Assembly (NCBI GenBank): GCA_030692515.1
Contig: JAUXZS010000029.1
Span: forward strand, 62,001 to 126,000
Origin: Bacteroidota bacterium
GTDB lineage: Bacteria > Bacteroidota > Bacteroidia > B-17B0 > Aurantibacillaceae
Direction of reading: 5' to 3'
DNA length: 64,000 bases
Shown here: in pieces, positions 37,180 through 45,141 of the stretch
Layout: each line of letters starts with the position of its first letter
Numbering within the stretch: the first letter of the stretch is position 1
Made by a program: the position numbers and the translations under genes
Notes under the pieces: model-generated
What the model saw: the letters and a program-made list of their open reading frames with translations, nothing else
What the model was told of the DNA's origin: nothing
The model's database searches: none

Positions 37180-37210
37180 CAAAGATGAGAAAAATCATTT
37201 GAAATTGCAA
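37180..37210 (-). promoter_or_regulatory. Candidate promoter for the regulator and polysaccharide operon
   Basis: On the minus strand, TTG (37210-37208), 20 bp, then CATCTTTG (37187-37180) matches the Bacteroidota -33/-7 pattern with one mismatch in the -7 box (CA for TA). The predicted start lies just before the inverted repeat at 37147-37167. Confidence 0.45.
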
Positions 37211-37291
37211 TTATCTAATGCTAATTATTTTAAAACTAGATGGTTAACTTGCCAAAAAAAAATGTTAATAAAATGGTAAAACAGAATAAAT

Positions 37292-39670
37292 CTACTTTTT
37301 AAAGTTATAACTCTTTCCATAGCCATAACCATAGCCATAACCATAGCTGTAGCCATAACCTTGGTAATAATAACGTTTTCCAAGGCGGGACACACCATTT
37401 AGAACAAGAAGGACATTTTTTAAATTATTAGACTCAATTACATTTTCCATGAAAGTAATTACCCGTTTTGAACTAGTTTTTGTATTTAAAACAAAAATTG
37501 TAGCGTCAACTTGATCAATTAAATAAATTGAATCAGAAAGCAAACCTGCAGGTGGGGTGTCAATTATTACAAAATCAAAATCTTTCTTTACTTGTTCAAT
37601 TATTTCTTTTAATTTTTGCGATAACACAAACTCTGAAGGGTTTGGTGGCACCGGACCTGAATAAATGCAAAATAAATTTGGGATATGAGTTTCTTGAATA
37701 ATTTCCTCTAAAGTATTTATCCCAGAAATACAAGTGGTTAAACCCTTAGTTTGAAGAGGCAAACCAAACCTTTTAAATACTCTTGGTTTATGTAAATCTA
37801 ACTCAATTAAAATTGTTCTTTTGCCGCTCTTAGCAAAAATACAAGCAAGATTAGAGCTGGTAAATGTTTTTCCCTCGCCGGGCGAAAAAGAGGTAACTAA
37901 ATATGTTTTTGCGCCAACTCCAATATTAGCATACATTAAATTTGTTCGCAAATTCCTGAATGCCTCAGAAATTATTGAGTTTGGATTATAATCGACTATC
38001 AATCCTGTATTATTCTCATCTTTTACGAATGGCAACACACCAATTAAAGGTAATGCTGTTAATTCTTTTAAATGTTCAACTGATGTAATTTTTGAATAAA
38101 AGAAAGCCCGTAAAAAAATAATTAGTATAGAAACAATTAAAGCAAAAGATAAAAAAGATTTTTGAATTCCCGGTTTATCTGGAGATACAACACCTATGTT
38201 ACGCGGAGATTCAACTATTTTAATATCTGGCACAATACTTGCTCTAGCAATTTTTGTATTCGCCCTCTTTTCTAATAAAAAATTATATAACTGTTCACTT
38301 ACTGTAGCTCTTCTCTGAATATTCAGAATATCACGCTGCTTACCCGGAATTAATTTCGCTTCATTAATATAGGTCAAAATCTCCTTGTTTAAACCTTCTA
38401 TTTGCTGACTTGTAGCTTTACGTGTGTTGTTTATATAAATTAATAAATCTTGTTTAGTTTTTTTTATGCTCGCTTTTAAGTCAGATACGATTGGGTTTGT
38501 TTCTTTTGCAATATTATAAACTCTGTTTAACTCAATTTGTTTTGTGTAAAGATCATTAACTGCAGTACTCATAAAGCCAATTTTTTCGAATACAAAAACA
38601 TTCGGTGGCAAAAATTGCGGGTCTTTATCTTCAATAATGTATTTTTCTAAATCATTTAAAGCAGAGAGTTGTAATTGTAATTGAGATTTTTGCCCATCGT
38701 ATGTACTAATTTTCGTCAAAAAATCTGCTTGCTGCCAATTCAAATCTATGATAGATTTTTTTTCTTTGTAGTTTTGCATTGTATCTTCAATGCTTTTCAA
38801 TGAAAAAGTAATTTCATTTAATTGCCTATCAATGTAGGTAATAGTCCTTTCATTTAACTCGAATTTTGTTTTTAATTTACTGGAAGAATATACACTGTTT
38901 AAAGTATCTAAAATTAAAATTGCTCTTTCAGGTACGATATCTTTTAGGCCTACAATCAAAATGTTCGTGTACTCTGGGTTTTCTACAGATAAATTCCCTT
39001 GAATATTTGCAATTAAATACTCTTTGCTATGGATGCTAAATTGATAAAATATTTCTTTAAAAGCCTCAGCCTTTTTTTCGGCAAAAATATATGTTCTCTT
39101 TACGTTTATCCGTAAATCGACATCAATTAAATCTTCATCAAATTTCCCTTTTTTTACTTGTTTTGAACCTCCTAGATCATAGCTAATTTCATAATTGTTA
39201 TAATCAATTATTTTAAAATCAAAAACTTGCTCGTAAAACCCAGGGTTAATTGAATTAATAACAATATCAAATGGCACATTTTTAAACTGCTCAGTGGTTC
39301 TAACTTTTCCTACAATAAAATAAGAAACTTGAATGTCATCCAATAATTTATTTACTACTTGACTGCTTAAATCGTAAGATTGAATTATACGTTGTTCATT
39401 CAAATTATCAACATAAGAGCCATAAGAATAAAAACTAGCTTCGCTTACAACGTTGTTTTGGAAATAAGTATCGTTAACTTTTAGTAAAAACTGTGTAGAG
39501 GCTTGATATATATTTGTTAACCGATATACGTAAAATGTACCAAGCGCATAAAATATTGGTAAAACGATTAAAGGAACCCACCAATTTGTTTTAACTATCC
39601 GAAGTAAAAGATTAAGATCTTTTTGGGAAACAATTGCTTGTTTTTTAGTATTTGCTGGGTCTATCGCCAA
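37292..39670 (-). CDS. wzc: Wzc-type polysaccharide co-polymerase / tyrosine autokinase
   Basis: A 792-residue protein. A Wzz-like domain with membrane helices near residues 30-52 and 500-520 flanks a long periplasmic coiled-coil region. The C-terminal cytoplasmic BY-kinase has Walker A SFSPGEGKT, Walker A' LIELDLHKPRV and Walker B FDFVIIDTPPAG. It ends in a Tyr/Gly tail with about ten tyrosines, the usual autophosphorylation cluster. Length fits Gram-negative Wzc. It has its own promoter region 110 bp upstream of the regulator gene. Its presence beside an ABC exporter (Wzm/Wzt) is unusual, as Wzc normally serves Wzx/Wzy systems. Confidence 0.9.
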   Translation of the reverse strand: MAIDPANTKKQAIVSQKDLNLLLRIVKTNWWVPLIVLPIFYALGTFYVYRLTNIYQASTQFLLKVNDTYFQNNVVSEASFYSYGSYVDNLNEQRIIQSYDLSSQVVNKLLDDIQVSYFIVGKVRTTEQFKNVPFDIVINSINPGFYEQVFDFKIIDYNNYEISYDLGGSKQVKKGKFDEDLIDVDLRINVKRTYIFAEKKAEAFKEIFYQFSIHSKEYLIANIQGNLSVENPEYTNILIVGLKDIVPERAILILDTLNSVYSSSKLKTKFELNERTITYIDRQLNEITFSLKSIEDTMQNYKEKKSIIDLNWQQADFLTKISTYDGQKSQLQLQLSALNDLEKYIIEDKDPQFLPPNVFVFEKIGFMSTAVNDLYTKQIELNRVYNIAKETNPIVSDLKASIKKTKQDLLIYINNTRKATSQQIEGLNKEILTYINEAKLIPGKQRDILNIQRRATVSEQLYNFLLEKRANTKIARASIVPDIKIVESPRNIGVVSPDKPGIQKSFLSFALIVSILIIFLRAFFYSKITSVEHLKELTALPLIGVLPFVKDENNTGLIVDYNPNSIISEAFRNLRTNLMYANIGVGAKTYLVTSFSPGEGKTFTSSNLACIFAKSGKRTILIELDLHKPRVFKRFGLPLQTKGLTTCISGINTLEEIIQETHIPNLFCIYSGPVPPNPSEFVLSQKLKEIIEQVKKDFDFVIIDTPPAGLLSDSIYLIDQVDATIFVLNTKTSSKRVITFMENVIESNNLKNVLLVLNGVSRLGKRYYYQGYGYSYGYGYGYGYGKSYNFKK
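37317..37360. repeat. 12-bp tandem repeats encoding the Tyr-Gly tail
   Basis: Three to four copies of a 12-bp unit (CCATAGCCATAA, one copy imperfect) encode the Tyr-Gly repeats at the C-terminus of the Wzc-like kinase. Because 12 is a multiple of 3, slippage would change the number of tyrosines without a frameshift. Confidence 0.7.
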
Positions 39671-39686
39671 TTTTTATTTTAGTTAA

Positions 39687-39694
39687 CAAATATA
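39687..39694 (-). promoter_or_regulatory. -7 promoter element for the wzc-like gene
   Basis: On the minus strand TATATTTG matches TAnnTTTG exactly and lies 17 bp before the start codon at 39670. No clear -33 element. Confidence 0.4.
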
Positions 39695-39702
39695 AAGTTT
39701 TT

Positions 39703-39714
39703 AAGGATATCCTT
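39703..39714. promoter_or_regulatory. 12-bp perfect palindrome between wzc and the exosortase cassette
   Basis: AAGGATATCCTT is self-complementary and sits in the 83-bp divergent gap, upstream of the wzc -7 element and upstream of the PID-CTERM gene. It could bind a dimeric regulator of both transcripts. No second copy was noticed in the window. Confidence 0.25.
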
Positions 39715-39753
39715 GTTTGATTTATTAAATTTATATATATTTATACTCTGAAA

Positions 39754-39972
39754 ATGAAGGCTATTAAATCTATACTCACTATTTCGTTCATTATTTTTGG
39801 AACTCAGATTTTATTATCAGCTCCGCCCCCACCCCCAGCAGGATCTCCTGGATGTTGGCCTCCACCTTGTATTCCGATTGATGGAGGAGTTACATTTTTA
39901 ATTGCTGCAGGAGCAGCTTATGGCGCAAAAAAATTAATTGACGCTCGTAAAAAAAACAAATACACAATTTAA
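39754..39972 (+). CDS. PID-CTERM exosortase substrate protein
   Basis: A 72-residue protein. Residues 1-23 are a signal peptide ending LLSA. A proline-rich linker with two cysteines (GCWPPPC) follows. Residues 41-62 are the sorting tail: the PIDGG motif (41-45), a hydrophobic helix (VTFLIAAGAAYGAKKL) and a basic end (DARKKNKY). This is the PID-CTERM class of exosortase substrates in Bacteroidota. The mature part before the tag is only about 17 residues, so the tag itself dominates the protein. It is 14 bp upstream of the exosortase gene. Confidence 0.8.
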   Translation: MKAIKSILTISFIIFGTQILLSAPPPPPAGSPGCWPPPCIPIDGGVTFLIAAGAAYGAKKLIDARKKNKYTI

Positions 39973-39985
39973 ATTTCTTGTTTTC

Positions 39986-40528
39986 ATGAGGGCTTTATTT
40001 AAACAAAACGCCTTTGTTAAATTCATTCTAACTGCTGGTTTCCTATATCTTTCACTGTATTTACTTTACAATTTCATTATTAAAGAATATACCTATTACG
40101 ATCAAAAATTTATTGGTTCAATCATTCATTCTGTTAATTTTCTTTTAGAGTTTGTTGGGTATAAAACATTTACTGTTTTGCAAGATCGTGACTATCAAGT
40201 GATTGGAATAGACGGTTCGAACGGTGTATGGGTAGGCTCAAATTGTAATGCCATTACATTATTTTCATTATTTTCTGTTTTTATTATTGCCTATCCAGGT
40301 AAAATAAAAGATAAATTTTGGTTCATACCGCTAGGTGTTTTTTGTATTCACTTTCTAAATATTATCAGGGTTCTTGCGCTTGTTTTAATTGCAAACTATT
40401 ATCCTGAATTTTTAAATTTTAATCACACATACACCTTTACTTTTTTGATTTACTCATTTATTTTTCTGCTTTGGATAATCTGGGTAAATAAATTTTCTAC
40501 AAAAAATTCTTTTGCTCATGAAGATTAA
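39986..40528 (+). CDS. Exosortase family membrane protease/transpeptidase
   Basis: A protein of 180 residues when started at the ATG at 39986 (MRALFKQNAF). Several membrane helices. The three catalytic residues of exosortases are visible: C87 in GSNCNAITLF, R128 in FLNIIRVLAL and H147 in NFNHTYTF. The family cleaves after a sorting tail and probably anchors the substrate or links it to a polysaccharide. It most resembles the XrtF/XrtX branch of Bacteroidota; the subtype is not certain. It overlaps the following gene by 11 bp and follows its likely substrate gene. Confidence 0.85.
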   Translation: MRALFKQNAFVKFILTAGFLYLSLYLLYNFIIKEYTYYDQKFIGSIIHSVNFLLEFVGYKTFTVLQDRDYQVIGIDGSNGVWVGSNCNAITLFSLFSVFIIAYPGKIKDKFWFIPLGVFCIHFLNIIRVLALVLIANYYPEFLNFNHTYTFTFLIYSFIFLLWIIWVNKFSTKNSFAHED

Positions 40529-40988
40529 AACACTCATCTTTTTCCTTTTTATATTTGGTTGTATTGGATACTTTAGAGAGTTTTTTTTTGTAAATCTAAA
40601 CAACATCATGTTTCAAAAATATTACAACCATACAGATTTGCCGATACCCAGGGTGATGAAACCACTTAATATATTTTCCTATAAATCTCTTTATTATTTA
40701 AAATATCTTTTTACCTTATTGTGGATTGGTATTTTCTTTCTAGCCAATTACCTTGCGATTAAGAATCTTACACCGCAAAAAATATTATTAAAATTTCTTA
40801 TCTATTCTTATATCATTTTATTAACTTTAGCCGCTGTTGTAATGATATACGGGTATTTTGTGAATGGCAGGTTGCAGGATGATGAATACACCGTTAGTCG
40901 CTGGTTACTTGGAATTGCACAGTCACCAATTATTTGCTTAATACTAATTGCCTCTGAAAAATTATATCCTAAATCCATAAAATCATGA
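40518..40988 (+). CDS. Exosortase-associated membrane protein
   Basis: A protein of 156 residues when started at the ATG at 40518; the frame is also open from a TTG at 40512. Four predicted membrane helices and a conserved-looking loop ([16 protein letters not shown]). It matches the type of small membrane protein found next to XrtF/XrtX exosortases. The 11-bp overlap with the exosortase and the 4-bp ATGA overlap with glyA show tight translational coupling. Role unknown; perhaps a partner subunit. Confidence 0.65.
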   Translation: MKIKTLIFFLFIFGCIGYFREFFFVNLNNIMFQKYYNHTDLPIPRVMKPLNIFSYKSLYYLKYLFTLLWIGIFFLANYLAIKNLTPQKILLKFLIYSYIILLTLAAVVMIYGYFVNGRLQDDEYTVSRWLLGIAQSPIICLILIASEKLYPKSIKS

Positions 40989-42262
40989 TAAAAAGAGATT
41001 CAGCCATTTTTAAACTAATTAAAGAAGAAGAACATCGCCAAACCACAGGAATTGAATTAATTGCTAGTGAAAACTACGTGAGTAAGCAGGTAATGCAAGC
41101 AATGGGAAGTGTTTTAACTAATAAATACGCCGAAGGTTTGCCCTTTAAACGTTATTACGGAGGATGTGAAGTGGTTGATAAAATCGAACAATTAGCAATT
41201 GATAGGGCAAAAGAATTATTTGGTGCTGCATGGGTAAATGTGCAACCTCACTCAGGCGCGCAAGCAAACGCAGCGGTTATGTTAGCTTGTTTAAAACCCG
41301 GCGATACTATTTTGGGTCTTGATTTATCTCACGGCGGACACTTAACACACGGCGCTTCAGTTAATTTTTCGGGAAAATTATATCGCCCCACTTTTTATGG
41401 TGTTGAAAAAGAAACTGGTGTAATTAATTACGATAAATTAGAGGCTATTGCAAAAACCGAAAAACCAAAAATGATAATTTGTGGCGCAAGTGCCTACTCT
41501 CGTGATTGGGATTACGTTCGTCTTAGAAAAATTGCCGATTCGCTTGGCGCTATTTTATTTGGTGATATTTCTCACCCAAGTGGTTTAATTGCAAAAGGCA
41601 TTTTAAATGACCCATTACCGCATTGCCATATTGTAACTACAACCACTCATAAAACATTACGCGGTCCACGCGGAGGAATGATTATGATGGGTAAAGACTT
41701 TGAAAATCCATTTGGAGAAAAAACACCAAAAGGAGAAACAAAAATGATGAGCGCTATTTTAGACATGGCCGTTTTTCCTGGAACTCAAGGTGGACCTTTA
41801 GAACATGTTATTGCGGCAAAAGCTGTTGCTTATGGCGAAGCTCTAACTGATGATTATATGCTTTATTGTATACAAGTAATTAAAAACGCACAGACTATGG
41901 CAAAAGGATTTATTGACTTGGGATATAACATTGTTTCTAAAGGAACTGATAACCACATGTTTTTAATTGATCTTAGAAATAAAAATTTAACAGGGAAAGA
42001 AGCTTTAGCTGCGCTTGAACAAGTTAATATAACAGTAAATAAAAACATGGTGCCTTTTGATGATAAGTCTGCTTTTGTTACTTCAGGTATTAGAATTGGA
42101 TCGCCAGCAATTACAACTAGAGGACTAAAAGAAAAAGAATGCTTAAAAATTGTTGAGTTAATAGATTCGGTTCTAAAAAATAAAGACAATCCTAAAGAAT
42201 TAGCCAAAATTAAAAAGAAGGTAAATACCATGATGGAAAAATACCCGCTTTTTAAAGCATAA
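40985..42262 (+). CDS. glyA: Serine hydroxymethyltransferase
   Basis: A 425-residue PLP enzyme with clear motifs: [37 protein letters not shown] and the PLP-lysine segment [15 protein letters not shown]. Length is normal. It converts serine plus THF to glycine plus 5,10-methylene-THF. It is cytoplasmic. Its start overlaps the exosortase-associated gene by 4 bp, which ties a housekeeping gene to a surface-anchoring cassette in this genome. Confidence 0.97.
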   Translation: MIKRDSAIFKLIKEEEHRQTTGIELIASENYVSKQVMQAMGSVLTNKYAEGLPFKRYYGGCEVVDKIEQLAIDRAKELFGAAWVNVQPHSGAQANAAVMLACLKPGDTILGLDLSHGGHLTHGASVNFSGKLYRPTFYGVEKETGVINYDKLEAIAKTEKPKMIICGASAYSRDWDYVRLRKIADSLGAILFGDISHPSGLIAKGILNDPLPHCHIVTTTTHKTLRGPRGGMIMMGKDFENPFGEKTPKGETKMMSAILDMAVFPGTQGGPLEHVIAAKAVAYGEALTDDYMLYCIQVIKNAQTMAKGFIDLGYNIVSKGTDNHMFLIDLRNKNLTGKEALAALEQVNITVNKNMVPFDDKSAFVTSGIRIGSPAITTRGLKEKECLKIVELIDSVLKNKDNPKELAKIKKKVNTMMEKYPLFKA

Positions 42263-42330
42263 TAGTTAATAGCGAATAGGTATTTGTTAATGGATTAGTT
42301 TTTCCTAATCCCTTTTAACTAATAACTATT
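42261..42330. repeat. Nested hairpin element between convergent genes
   Basis: Outer arms of 12 bp with one mismatch (42261-42272 against 42319-42330) enclose inner 7-bp arms GGATTAG/CTAATCC (42292-42298, 42305-42311). It fills the gap between glyA (plus) and the next gene (minus). It may be a bidirectional terminator or a small palindromic repeat. A shared AATAACTATTC string also occurs near 59550. Confidence 0.4.
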
Positions 42331-42340
42331 CCCTTCAACA

Positions 42341-43192
42341 TTAAATTTCGAACTCCTGTTTAGCCAACTGCTTTTCAGGAGTTTTTAGCTCAATCGTGTA
42401 TTTACCTTTTGCTAATCCTTTTAAAGGAATATTTAAATCATAATCTTTATTGGCGCAAGGCATTAACCACTGGCTTTTTATTTCACATACAGGTAATCCT
42501 TTTTCATTATAAACATATAACGAAACATAATTTTCTTCATTATTAGAATATTTTATTTTACCTCTTAAATATTGAGGATAGGTTTCCATCCTTCCGCTAG
42601 CAAATAAAAAAGTTTTGGTGATAACAGAATACCAAGGCAGTTTTTCTCCTTTTAAATTTGCCACTAATTGTTTTAATGGCAACAATAACGAATCATTCAT
42701 CGACGCAACGTTTGCTGTTGATTTATTATCGCTAATAGCCCAAATAGCTTGCTGTTCAGTATTTGCTTCCAGTTTATTAAAATTTAAATATTGTGCTACC
42801 AAAACTAATTTTTCATCTGCCATTTTATTTACATCGTACTTTGCTCCTGAAGAAGGCGAATGATTTGATGCTTGGCAACAATACCCTTTTACATCAAAAG
42901 ACTTATTTTCCAGTTTGCGTAGCGCGATTATTTCCTCTTTCGTAATTAATATATCTTGATTTTTTTCATCAATAGAATTTAATCTTCGTCCGGCTTCTAC
43001 AATAATTATTAAGGAATCGAGACCCAAATTTTTTAATTCCATCTTTATACAAAAGCCTTGATAACCTCCTAAACTTTGTACTTGCGCTTTTACCATTTTT
43101 AAGTCGAGCGCTTTTTGTAATTTCATTTTTTGGTGATTTGCTGTCAAATGCAAATTCATTAACAAAACAAAAACAATTATTATACGAACCAT
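42341..43192 (-). CDS. Exported protein of unknown function
   Basis: A protein of 283 residues when started at the ATG at 43192, preceded by AGGAAAA and followed by a signal peptide (MVRIIIVFVLLMNLHLTA). A longer frame starts at 43231 but would add a charged stretch before the signal. The mature protein is beta-rich with no motif I recognise; it has several cysteines (GYCCQ). Convergent with glyA. Possibly a periplasmic or outer-membrane protein. Confidence 0.6.
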   Translation of the reverse strand: MVRIIIVFVLLMNLHLTANHQKMKLQKALDLKMVKAQVQSLGGYQGFCIKMELKNLGLDSLIIIVEAGRRLNSIDEKNQDILITKEEIIALRKLENKSFDVKGYCCQASNHSPSSGAKYDVNKMADEKLVLVAQYLNFNKLEANTEQQAIWAISDNKSTANVASMNDSLLLPLKQLVANLKGEKLPWYSVITKTFLFASGRMETYPQYLRGKIKYSNNEENYVSLYVYNEKGLPVCEIKSQWLMPCANKDYDLNIPLKGLAKGKYTIELKTPEKQLAKQEFEI

Positions 43193-43231
43193 TTTTTCCT
43201 CCCTTTTAAATAAATAACTAATAACATTCAT

Positions 43232-43261
43232 TTTGGTTACAATTTAATTTTAGTATTTTGG
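43232..43261 (+). promoter_or_regulatory. Candidate promoter for the nucleoside transporter gene
   Basis: TTTG (43232-43235), 18 bp, then TATTTTGG (43254-43261), one mismatch from TAnnTTTG, ending 16 bp before the ATG at 43278. Confidence 0.5.
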
Positions 43262-43277
43262 TACAAGATTTTTAAAC

Positions 43278-44510
43278 ATGGATAGATTTACAGGCATCAT
43301 TGGCATTATAGTCATTTTCGGTATTGCCGTTTTAATGTCGAATAATAGAAAAGCAATTAACCTCCGTTTAGTATTTAGCGGTTTAGCACTTCAAATTGTT
43401 ATTGCAGTTCTTGTTCTTAAAGTTCCTTTTATCACTAGTTTTTTTGCTTGGTTAGGAAGAGGAATGGGGAAAATAGAACAATTTGCAACACAAGGTGCGG
43501 CTTTTGTTTACGGTGGAATAATGGTAGATAAACATGACGGCACGGCTAGCTCTTTTGGAGCACCTCACACTTTTGTATTTGCCTTTAGCGTTACCGCAAC
43601 AATTATTTTAGTGTGTGTTTTAGTTGCCATTCTTTATCACGTCGGCATTATGCAACGCGTTGTTGCGGTAATAGCAAGAGTTATGAATTTTGTTATGCGC
43701 GCAAGTGGCGCTGAGGCATTGAGTAATGTGGCAAGTGCATTTGTTGGACAAGTTGAAGCACAAGTAATGATAAGACCTTATTTACCAAGCATGACTAAAA
43801 GTGAATTACTGTCTTCAATGGCAGGAAGTATGGCTTGCATTGCCGGAGGTATTTTAATTGTATACGTAAACATGGGGGCAAAAGCAGAGTACTTGTTAAC
43901 TGCAAGTTTAATGGCTGCTCCTGCCGCAATCGTAATTTCAAAAATTATTTTTCCTGAAACAGAAGAGCCCGTTACTAAAGGCAAAGTAACCTTAGTCGTA
44001 AAAAAAGAACATACTAATTTAATTGATGCCATTTCTCATGGCGCCGGTGATGGAATGAAAATTGCTATAAATGTTATTGCTATGTTAATTGGTTTTATAG
44101 CTTTGATTGCTCTAATTAATTATAGTTTAGGAAAAATTTATCCTGACCTTTCGTTAGACTATATTTTTGGAAAATTATTTTATCCACTTGCCTGGTGCAT
44201 GGGTGTGCCTGGAGATGACGTTCAGCAGGTTGCCACATTAATGGGACAAAAATTAACCATTAACGAATTTGTGGCTTTTGATACTATGACGCATCACTTA
44301 ACAAAACCTTTAAGCGAAAAAGGATTAATTATTGCGAGTTTTGCAATTTGCGGTTTTGCTAATTTTAGTTCTGTTGGTATGCAAATTGGTGGCATTGGCG
44401 CATTGGTGCCAGAGCGCAGGGCGGATTTAGCAAAGTTAGGCTTACGTGCATTAGTCAGCGGAACTTTAGCAAGTTATCTATCAGCAACTATTGCAGGAAT
44501 GCTTTTGTAA
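43278..44510 (+). CDS. Concentrative nucleoside transporter (NupC family)
   Basis: A 410-residue polytopic protein of the CNT family: GKIEQFATQGAAFVYGG near residues 70-86, EALSNVASAFVGQVEAQVMIRPYL, GGILIVYVNMGAKAEYLLTAS, ADIVHGAGDGMKIAINV-like segment (ISHGAGDGMKIAINVIAML) and FANFSSVGMQIGGIGALVPERR. It takes up nucleosides with sodium or protons across the inner membrane. A promoter-like sequence precedes it. The PAP2 gene follows 10 bp later. Confidence 0.92.
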   Translation: MDRFTGIIGIIVIFGIAVLMSNNRKAINLRLVFSGLALQIVIAVLVLKVPFITSFFAWLGRGMGKIEQFATQGAAFVYGGIMVDKHDGTASSFGAPHTFVFAFSVTATIILVCVLVAILYHVGIMQRVVAVIARVMNFVMRASGAEALSNVASAFVGQVEAQVMIRPYLPSMTKSELLSSMAGSMACIAGGILIVYVNMGAKAEYLLTASLMAAPAAIVISKIIFPETEEPVTKGKVTLVVKKEHTNLIDAISHGAGDGMKIAINVIAMLIGFIALIALINYSLGKIYPDLSLDYIFGKLFYPLAWCMGVPGDDVQQVATLMGQKLTINEFVAFDTMTHHLTKPLSEKGLIIASFAICGFANFSSVGMQIGGIGALVPERRADLAKLGLRALVSGTLASYLSATIAGMLL

Positions 44511-44520
44511 ATTTTAAAGC

Positions 44521-45141
44521 ATGGTGAAAAAAATTTTAATCATATTTATTTTATTTTCTACCAAACACTTTCATTCTCAAAATCTTGATTTTAAAATTTT
44601 AAAAGCTGTTAACCAAACCGATATGCCTTGTTGGGACAAAACCATGAAAGGCGTTTCTTTTTCAGTTTATCCAGCAATGCCAGTTAGCGTGATTGGCATT
44701 TGGACTCATGGCTACATAAATAAAGACGAAGTAATGATGCGCAATGGTTATAAAAGTGCTGTATCAATCGCATTTGCTATTGGTTTATCTACGGGATTAA
44801 AATATGCAGTTAATAGAACTAGGCCTTTTAATGAATACCCAAATGACATTGTTAAAAGAGATAACGCCGGCCCTTACTCCTTTCCTAGCGGACATACCAC
44901 AGCAGCATTTGCAACTGCAACAGCTTTAAGTTTAAGTTATAAAAAATGGTATGTTACAGTTCCCGCTTATGCTTATGCAAGCATGGTGGGTTATTCGCGT
45001 ATGCGCTTAGGAATGCATTATGGCAGTGACGTTATAGGAGGAATGATAGTTGGGATTGGAAGCGGTTTGCTAATTTGGAAATTAGACGAAATTTTGACAA
45101 AAAATAATTTCTATCGTAAAAATTCTTCTATAGTTGAATAA
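44521..45141 (+). CDS. PAP2 family phosphatase
   Basis: A 206-residue protein with an N-terminal signal/helix and several membrane segments. All three PAP2 blocks are present: KYAVNRTRP, FPSGHTTAAFA (PSGH at 122-125) and SRMRLGMHYGSD (S159 R160, H166, D170). Members dephosphorylate lipid phosphates such as undecaprenyl pyrophosphate or phosphatidate. Its 3' end overlaps the 3' end of the convergent bioA gene by 31 bp. Confidence 0.9.
   Translation: MVKKILIIFILFSTKHFHSQNLDFKILKAVNQTDMPCWDKTMKGVSFSVYPAMPVSVIGIWTHGYINKDEVMMRNGYKSAVSIAFAIGLSTGLKYAVNRTRPFNEYPNDIVKRDNAGPYSFPSGHTTAAFATATALSLSYKKWYVTVPAYAYASMVGYSRMRLGMHYGSDVIGGMIVGIGSGLLIWKLDEILTKNNFYRKNSSIVE

Noticed and set aside
37317-37360. Phase-variable repeat that switches wzc on and off
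   Set aside because: The unit is 12 bp, so copy-number changes stay in frame and would only vary the tail length.
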